This document shows, piece by piece, positions 6,849-10,674 of a DNA stretch of 10,674 nt. The notes under the pieces were generated by a model. The model did no database searches, had not been told where the DNA came from, and saw only the letters and a program-made list of their open reading frames with translations. A program made the translations under genes and the position numbers. How positions within the stretch are numbered: the stretch's first letter is position 1; the number at the start of each line of letters is the position of its first letter. Location of the stretch: assembly GCA_023394035.1 (NCBI GenBank), contig JAEXBK010000131.1:1-10674 (forward strand), read 5' to 3'. Source of the DNA: Bacillota bacterium (GTDB taxonomy: Bacteria > Bacillota > Clostridia > Peptostreptococcales > Anaerovoracaceae).

Positions 6849-7708
6849 ATATTGCTCCGTTTCTTAAATATCTTTCCGACCAAAGTTGCTGCAAAATTAA
6901 TTAGTAATGTAATGATCATAAGGATAGATGCTATCGCAAATGCGACTTCAAATTCACCCTGCTCCTTTGCATATACATAAAGAGCTACCGTGAGTGTTGC
7001 TCCCGCTTTTCCGATTCCCTCAAAGAAACCGTTAAGCGCATGCGCAAACCCTGCAGTAAACAGCAGTGCCGCCGATTCACCTAGTATTCTCCCTACCGAC
7101 AGAATACATCCCGTTATTATTCCGTCCACGCATCCCGGTAATACAACCGTTCTTATCACTCTCCATTTTCCGGCTCCGAGACCGAATGCACCTTCCCTGT
7201 AGCTATGCGGTACCGTTTTAAGGCTCTCCTGTGTCGTTCGCATTATCGTAGGAAGATTCATTATTACAAGCGTTAACGCACCTGCCAAAAGGGATGTTTG
7301 CATTCCGAAAAATTCGCAAAACAAAAGCATGCCTACGAGCCCATACAATATAGACGGTATTCCGGAAAGCGTTTCTGCAGCATATTCTATGACCGATACC
7401 ACCTTTTTATTTGCAGCATACTCCGTTAGATATATCGCTGCGCCTACCCCAAGCGGTAGCACAATTAAAAGCGTTGCAATAACTATATATAATGTGTTCA
7501 GTATATCCGGAAGTATTCCTATTGATTCACTCAGATAACTCGGTTTTGTGGACAGCAATTTCCACGTAACATTCGGGATTCCTTTGAATAAAATATATCC
7601 AAGCATAGTTAAGGCGAGCAGGCAGGTAATACCCGTTGCCGCCGCCATCAGTGCCCTCATTACATATATGTATACTTTTCGCCTCGTTGATAATCCTTTG
7701 TTTGTCAT
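6845..7708 (-). CDS. pstA: Phosphate ABC transporter permease PstA
   Basis: This 287-aa integral membrane permease pairs with PstC to form the phosphate channel. About six hydrophobic segments are visible: about 16-39 near the N-terminus, the stretch TLYIVIATLLIVLPLGVGAAIYL, further segments around ETLSGIPSILYGLVGMLLF and ALTLVIMNLPTIM, and the C-terminal IASILMIITLLINF. The cytoplasmic coupling loop that contacts PstB is seen as YREGAFGLGAGKWRVIRTVVLP, with the family EAA-type glycine. The start lies one base past the pstC stop, with AAGGG upstream. The 3' end overlaps pstB. Confidence 0.95.
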   Translation of the reverse strand: MTNKGLSTRRKVYIYVMRALMAAATGITCLLALTMLGYILFKGIPNVTWKLLSTKPSYLSESIGILPDILNTLYIVIATLLIVLPLGVGAAIYLTEYAANKKVVSVIEYAAETLSGIPSILYGLVGMLLFCEFFGMQTSLLAGALTLVIMNLPTIMRTTQESLKTVPHSYREGAFGLGAGKWRVIRTVVLPGCVDGIITGCILSVGRILGESAALLFTAGFAHALNGFFEGIGKAGATLTVALYVYAKEQGEFEVAFAIASILMIITLLINFAATLVGKIFKKRSNI

Positions 7709-7709
7709 A

Positions 7710-8579
7710 TCAGTTTCCCTTATCTCGTTTCAGTAAAAAGTTCAGTGTCGCATTTATCATCATTATAAAAACGAACAAAACAAGAGCTATGGAGAACAGT
7801 GCCTGCCTCTGCAGACCTGCCGAATACGACATTTCGCTTGCTACCGCTGTCGTAAGAAAGCGGACGCTCCTAAACAAAGACGGCATGTTCGCAGCATTTC
7901 CCGATACCATCATTACCGCCATAGCTTCTCCGATGGCGCGTCCTACCCCCAGTACGACAGATGCCGCGATCCCGCTCCGTGCAGCAGGTACAGAGACTCT
8001 GAAATATGTCTCTATAGGCGTTGCACCGAGCGCAAGGGAAGCATCTTCATATTCTGCAGGGACTGCTTCGAGTGAGGTCAATGAAACCTTGATGATTGAC
8101 GGAAGTATCATTATGGCAAGGACAAGGATGGCGGCAAAGAGGCTCGCACCGTCGGGGATATCAAATAAGTTTCTTATTCCTGGCACGAGTATCAGCATAC
8201 CTACGAGTCCGTATACTACCGAAGGTATTCCCGCAAGAAGACTGACCGCAGATTCCACTACCGCCTTTACTTTTTTGTCCGCCAGCTTGGCAAGATAGAC
8301 AGCAGTAAAAAAACCTATTGGAACTCCTATTATTATAGCTCCTGATGTTCCGTATATACTTGTAAGTATGAACGGAAGTATGCCGAATTCGGGCACCTTC
8401 TGCGTTGAAGCCCATTTTTCTCCAAAAAGAAACTCTATCAGCCCAATTTTTGCTATAGCCGGTATTCCCGAAATAACGAGATAAACCGTTATGAGCAGCA
8501 CACAAGCTACCGCAACGAACCCGAGCAGAAGAAATCCACCTTGTATGGTCTTTTCTAAAATTTGCTTTTTGCTTTTCAT
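7710..8579 (-). CDS. pstC: Phosphate ABC transporter permease PstC
   Basis: This is the second channel permease, 289 aa from the chosen start. The N-terminal segment GGFLLLGFVAVACVLLITVY is TM1, followed by a short outer loop and five further hydrophobic stretches including IIIGVPIGFFTAVYLA, GLVGMLILVPGI and FAAILVLAIMILPSII. The coupling loop YEDASLALGATPIETYFRVSVP resembles that of PstA. I start at ATG 8579, behind AAAGG (8589-8593, 9-nt spacing). The longer in-frame start at 8615 begins at the edge of the loop of the pstS-pstC hairpin and would add 12 hydrophilic residues with no ribosome binding site. Confidence 0.93.
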   Translation of the reverse strand: MKSKKQILEKTIQGGFLLLGFVAVACVLLITVYLVISGIPAIAKIGLIEFLFGEKWASTQKVPEFGILPFILTSIYGTSGAIIIGVPIGFFTAVYLAKLADKKVKAVVESAVSLLAGIPSVVYGLVGMLILVPGIRNLFDIPDGASLFAAILVLAIMILPSIIKVSLTSLEAVPAEYEDASLALGATPIETYFRVSVPAARSGIAASVVLGVGRAIGEAMAVMMVSGNAANMPSLFRSVRFLTTAVASEMSYSAGLQRQALFSIALVLFVFIMMINATLNFLLKRDKGN

Positions 8580-8600
8580 CAAAGTCGACCTTTCATCTGT

Positions 8601-8633
8601 AAAATGCGGCGACATTGTTTCTTAGTCGCCGCA
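8601..8633 (-). terminator. pstS-pstC intercistronic hairpin (probable attenuator)
   Basis: TGCGGCGAC (8605-8613) and GTCGCCGCA (8625-8633) form a perfect 9-bp GC-rich stem with an 11-nt loop. On the minus strand it is followed by TTTT, a short T run. It begins 8 nt after the pstS stop codon, and pstC follows. A partial terminator or 3'-end stabiliser here would let pstS be expressed above the downstream membrane genes, as is known for binding-protein transporter operons. The sequence shows the hairpin; the partial read-through is inferred. Confidence 0.7.
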
Positions 8634-8641
8634 CAGCTTGC

Positions 8642-9451
8642 TTATTTCAGAGGAATTGCACCTGCATCCGAGATTGTTTGCTTTGCGTCTTTTGATGTGA
8701 CATAGTCGAAAAACATCTGTGCAGCTTCCGAAAGCTTTGCATCCGTCTTTGTTACGAGTACAAACGGTCGTTGTATAACGTAGGTGCCGTCCTGAACCGT
8801 AGATTCAGTCGCCTCTACTCCACCGACTTTGACTGCCTTGACATTATCTTTTACCGATGCGAGCGAAGCATATCCAATAGCATCAGGATTTCCTGCAACT
8901 GTAGTTATAACATCACCAGTCGAAGTCAGCTCCTGACGATATTTGCATTCGTCTTTTGTTTTCGTGATGCTCTCGAATCCGTCTCTCGTGCCGCTTCCTG
9001 CTTCACGTCCGATAACAACTATCTCTGCATCCTTGCCGCCAAGCTCTTTCCAGTTTGTGATTTCCTTCTTATATATTTTTGCTATTTCTTCTACACTTAA
9101 ATCAGCAATTTCGTTTTCCTTATTTACAATAACAGCTATGCCGTCAAGGGCCAAAACCGTTTCATTGAGTCCCATAGCTTTTTCTTCCTCTTTAAGATTA
9201 CGGCTGGAAAGTCCTATATCGCATCTTCCCTCAGATACCGCAGTGATTCCCGAACCCGATCCCGTAGGATTATATGTGAATGTGATGTCTGGGTTATCTC
9301 CCATAAAGGATTCTCCGAGAGCACCTATTACTTTCTCCATCGATGTCGATCCGTCTGTTGCGACAGAGCCCTCAACCTTTTTCTCTCCGCAGCCCGTAAT
9401 CGCCGCCATTGACAGCAACACTACAAATACCAATGCAATTATTCTCTTCAT
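8642..9451 (-). CDS. pstS: Phosphate-binding lipoprotein PstS
   Basis: This is the extracellular phosphate-capturing protein, 269 aa, anchored by a lipid. The signal peptide MKRIIALVFVVLLSMA leads into a lipobox AITGC with lipid-bearing Cys21. Phosphate-contacting loops are visible: ATDGSTSMEKVI near 31-42, NPTGSGSGITAV with RCDIGLSSR after it, and IGREAGSGTRDGFES. These are the hallmarks of the PstS family (periplasmic-binding-protein-like fold). The start at 9451 has AAGGAG (9460-9465) 8 nt upstream. It is the first gene of the operon, behind the probable Pho box. Confidence 0.96.
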   Translation of the reverse strand: MKRIIALVFVVLLSMAAITGCGEKKVEGSVATDGSTSMEKVIGALGESFMGDNPDITFTYNPTGSGSGITAVSEGRCDIGLSSRNLKEEEKAMGLNETVLALDGIAVIVNKENEIADLSVEEIAKIYKKEITNWKELGGKDAEIVVIGREAGSGTRDGFESITKTKDECKYRQELTSTGDVITTVAGNPDAIGYASLASVKDNVKAVKVGGVEATESTVQDGTYVIQRPFVLVTKTDAKLSEAAQMFFDYVTSKDAKQTISDAGAIPLK

Positions 9452-9506
9452 TCTGATGACTCCTTCTTTATGTTTCTTCGATTTATATGAGTTATTTACA
9501 ACTTGA

Positions 9507-9561
9507 AGTATATATGTTGAATGTAAATTCCAAAATCATCTCCATGTAAAATCAATGTCAA
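9507..9561 (-). promoter_or_regulatory. Probable PhoP-dependent pst operon promoter with Pho box
   Basis: On the minus strand TTGACA (9556-9561), 5 nt, TTTACA (9545-9550) gives the 11-bp-phased TT(A/T/C)ACA-type direct repeat known for PhoP in Firmicutes, with G in the third place of the first copy. A third TTTACA lies at 9522-9527. A good -10, TATACT (9507-9512), follows with only a weak -35 (TTTTGG, 17 nt upstream), which fits an activator-dependent promoter. The pstS start is about 55 nt downstream of the -10. An alternative is that TTGACA is itself a -35 with a poor -10 (TGATTT). Confidence 0.6.
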
Positions 9562-9595
9562 ATTGTATTATGGGATTCGGTTCATTAGAACAAAT

Positions 9596-9637
9596 CAAAA
9601 AACACCGAGGACCGCCGGCATCAAGCCGGCAGCCCTC
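9596..9637 (-). terminator. Intrinsic terminator of the EF-G-like gene
   Basis: On the minus strand 9625-9637 pairs with 9607-9619 as a 13-bp stem with two G-U wobbles around a 5-nt loop (TTGAT). The core is GCCGGC on both sides with GAGG/CCTC at the base. It is followed by GGTGTTTTTTG. It lies about 25 nt past the stop of the EF-G-like gene and upstream of the pst promoter, so it separates the two transcription units. Confidence 0.88.
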
Positions 9638-9661
9638 TTATAAACATCGCTTTGTAATTTA

Positions 9662-10674
9662 CTATTTTGCTTCTTCCGCTGCGTGATCCGCAATAATCTT
9701 GTCAGCAAGCATCTTAGGAACCTCTTCGTATCTTTCGAATTTCATTTCGAAATGTCCGCGCCCCTGAGTCATCGAACGAAGACCGAGCGCATAATCAAAG
9801 AGTTCCATCTGAGGAGCCTCTGCAACGAGCTTCTGTCCGCCATTCTGCTGAGGTTCCATACCGAGAATCTTTCCTCTTCTCTTGTTCATGTCGCCCATAA
9901 CATCACCCATGTAATCATCAGGTACTGTTATCTCAACGTGCATTATAGGTTCAAGCAGGCAAGGCTTAGCCTCAACGATACCCTTCTTGAATGCAAGTGC
10001 TGCGGCAAGCTTGAAGGATACTTCGTTTGAGTCTACATCGTGATACGATCCGTCGTAAAGAACGGCTTTGATGTTTACTACCTTGCAGCCTGCAAGCGGA
10101 CCTCTGTCCATACATTCCAAAAGACCTTTTTCGACCGCCGGAACATAGTTCTTAGGAACCGATCCGCCGAAGAGCTCTTCCGAGAATTCAAATTCTTCCT
10201 GTGACGGTGAGAATCTGATATGAACATCACCATACTGTCCTGCTCCGCCCGACTGCTTCTTGTGCTTACCCTGAACATCCGAGTTGCCCTTGATCGTTTC
10301 TCTGTAAGCTATCTTCTGAGGAACCGTCTTTACCGTTACCCCGAATCTGTCCTTGAGCTTTGATATGATGATGCTGAGCTGAATGTCTCCCTGTCCGCCT
10401 ATGAGAGTCTGGTGAGTTTCAGCGTTTCTTTCGAGTGCAAATGTAGGGTCTTCCTCCTTAAGCCTTGTGAAGCCCGTTCCCATCTTCTCTTCGTCGCTCT
10501 TATCAGCAGCCTCTACTGCGATAAAATAAGTTGCCGAAGGGAGGTCAATCTTGTCGAATGTGACCTGTGCGGTCTTATCGGCGAGAGTGTCTCCGGACTG
10601 AGTATATGTAAGCTTAGGAACCGCTACGATGTCGCCCGCTTCTGCCGAAGGAACCTCGAGCTGCTCTTTTCCTC
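9662..10674 (-). CDS. Elongation factor G-like GTPase (partial, C-terminal part)
   Basis: The last 336 residues of a ribosomal translocase-type GTPase are present; the 5' end, with the G domain, lies beyond 10674. The frame is open to the edge, so the ATG at 10483 is internal. The parts visible are the end of domain II (AGDIVAVPKLTYTQSGDTL), domain III (EEDPTFALERNAETHQTLIGGQGDIQLSIIISKLKD split across the fold), domain IV (GGAGQYGDVHIRF, and the tip loop YDGSYHDVDSNEVSFKLA), and domain V (EPIMHVEITVPDDYMGDVMGDMNKRRGKILGM). GGQGDIQLSII replaces the SGMGELHLEI of canonical EF-G, pointing to the EF-G paralogue group (type 2) rather than the fusA of the ribosomal-protein operon. The gene ends at a strong terminator. 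Confidence 0.88.
   Translation of the reverse strand, partial: GKEQLEVPSAEAGDIVAVPKLTYTQSGDTLADKTAQVTFDKIDLPSATYFIAVEAADKSDEEKMGTGFTRLKEEDPTFALERNAETHQTLIGGQGDIQLSIIISKLKDRFGVTVKTVPQKIAYRETIKGNSDVQGKHKKQSGGAGQYGDVHIRFSPSQEEFEFSEELFGGSVPKNYVPAVEKGLLECMDRGPLAGCKVVNIKAVLYDGSYHDVDSNEVSFKLAAALAFKKGIVEAKPCLLEPIMHVEITVPDDYMGDVMGDMNKRRGKILGMEPQQNGGQKLVAEAPQMELFDYALGLRSMTQGRGHFEMKFERYEEVPKMLADKIIADHAAEEAK

Noticed and set aside
8580..8615. Upstream ATG at 8615 as the pstC start
   Set aside because: It falls at the edge of the loop of the pstS-pstC hairpin and has no ribosome binding site, while the ATG at 8579 has AAAGG at suitable spacing and gives the normal N-terminus.
10481..10483. ATG at 10483 as the start of a 273-aa protein
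   Set aside because: The same frame stays open to the window edge and encodes recognisable EF-G domain II/III sequence upstream, so this ATG is internal.
1..10674. CRISPR array, insertion sequence, tRNA or rRNA
   Set aside because: By eye I found no regularly spaced repeats, transposase-like protein, paired terminal repeats, cloverleaf or rRNA motif; the window is nearly filled by recognisable housekeeping and phosphate genes.

Overview
The window looks like chromosomal DNA from an anaerobic Clostridia-type Firmicute. The grounds are moderate base composition, strong AGGAGG-like ribosome binding sites, sigma-A-type promoters, a clostridial-style aldo/keto reductase, a short DtxR/MntR-type regulator, and a pstSCAB-phoU-phoPR gene order common in that class. 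Genus cannot be read from the sequence. All genes but one lie on the minus strand.

Left part (1-3110). A truncated aldo/keto reductase (minus) and a DtxR/MntR-family metal-dependent regulator (plus) diverge from a shared ~190-bp promoter region with a sigma-A-type promoter for each. The regulator converges on radA (minus) with an 11-bp overlap of the two 3' ends. radA has its own near-consensus promoter (TTGACA-N17-TATACT).

Central part (3025-9561). This is one complete phosphate-starvation operon on the minus strand: pstS, pstC, pstA, pstB, phoU, phoP, phoR. A probable PhoP-box promoter lies upstream of pstS. A perfect 9-bp hairpin with a short T run sits between pstS and pstC, as expected for keeping the binding protein in excess over the membrane complex. 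From pstA onward each gene overlaps the next by ATGA, implying translational coupling. An intrinsic terminator follows phoR. PstS captures phosphate outside the cell, PstC/PstA form the channel, PstB powers it, PhoU links transporter status to signalling, and PhoR/PhoP sense and respond, presumably activating their own operon.

Right edge (9596-10674). The C-terminal half of an elongation factor G-like GTPase (minus) runs off the window and ends at a strong intrinsic terminator that insulates it from the pst promoter.

I found no CRISPR array, mobile element, tRNA or rRNA, and nothing that amounts to a new multi-gene system. The points most worth a second look are the truncated reductase, the Cys-x-Cys zinc finger of RadA, the Asn in the regulator's metal site, and the regulatory DNA around pstS.
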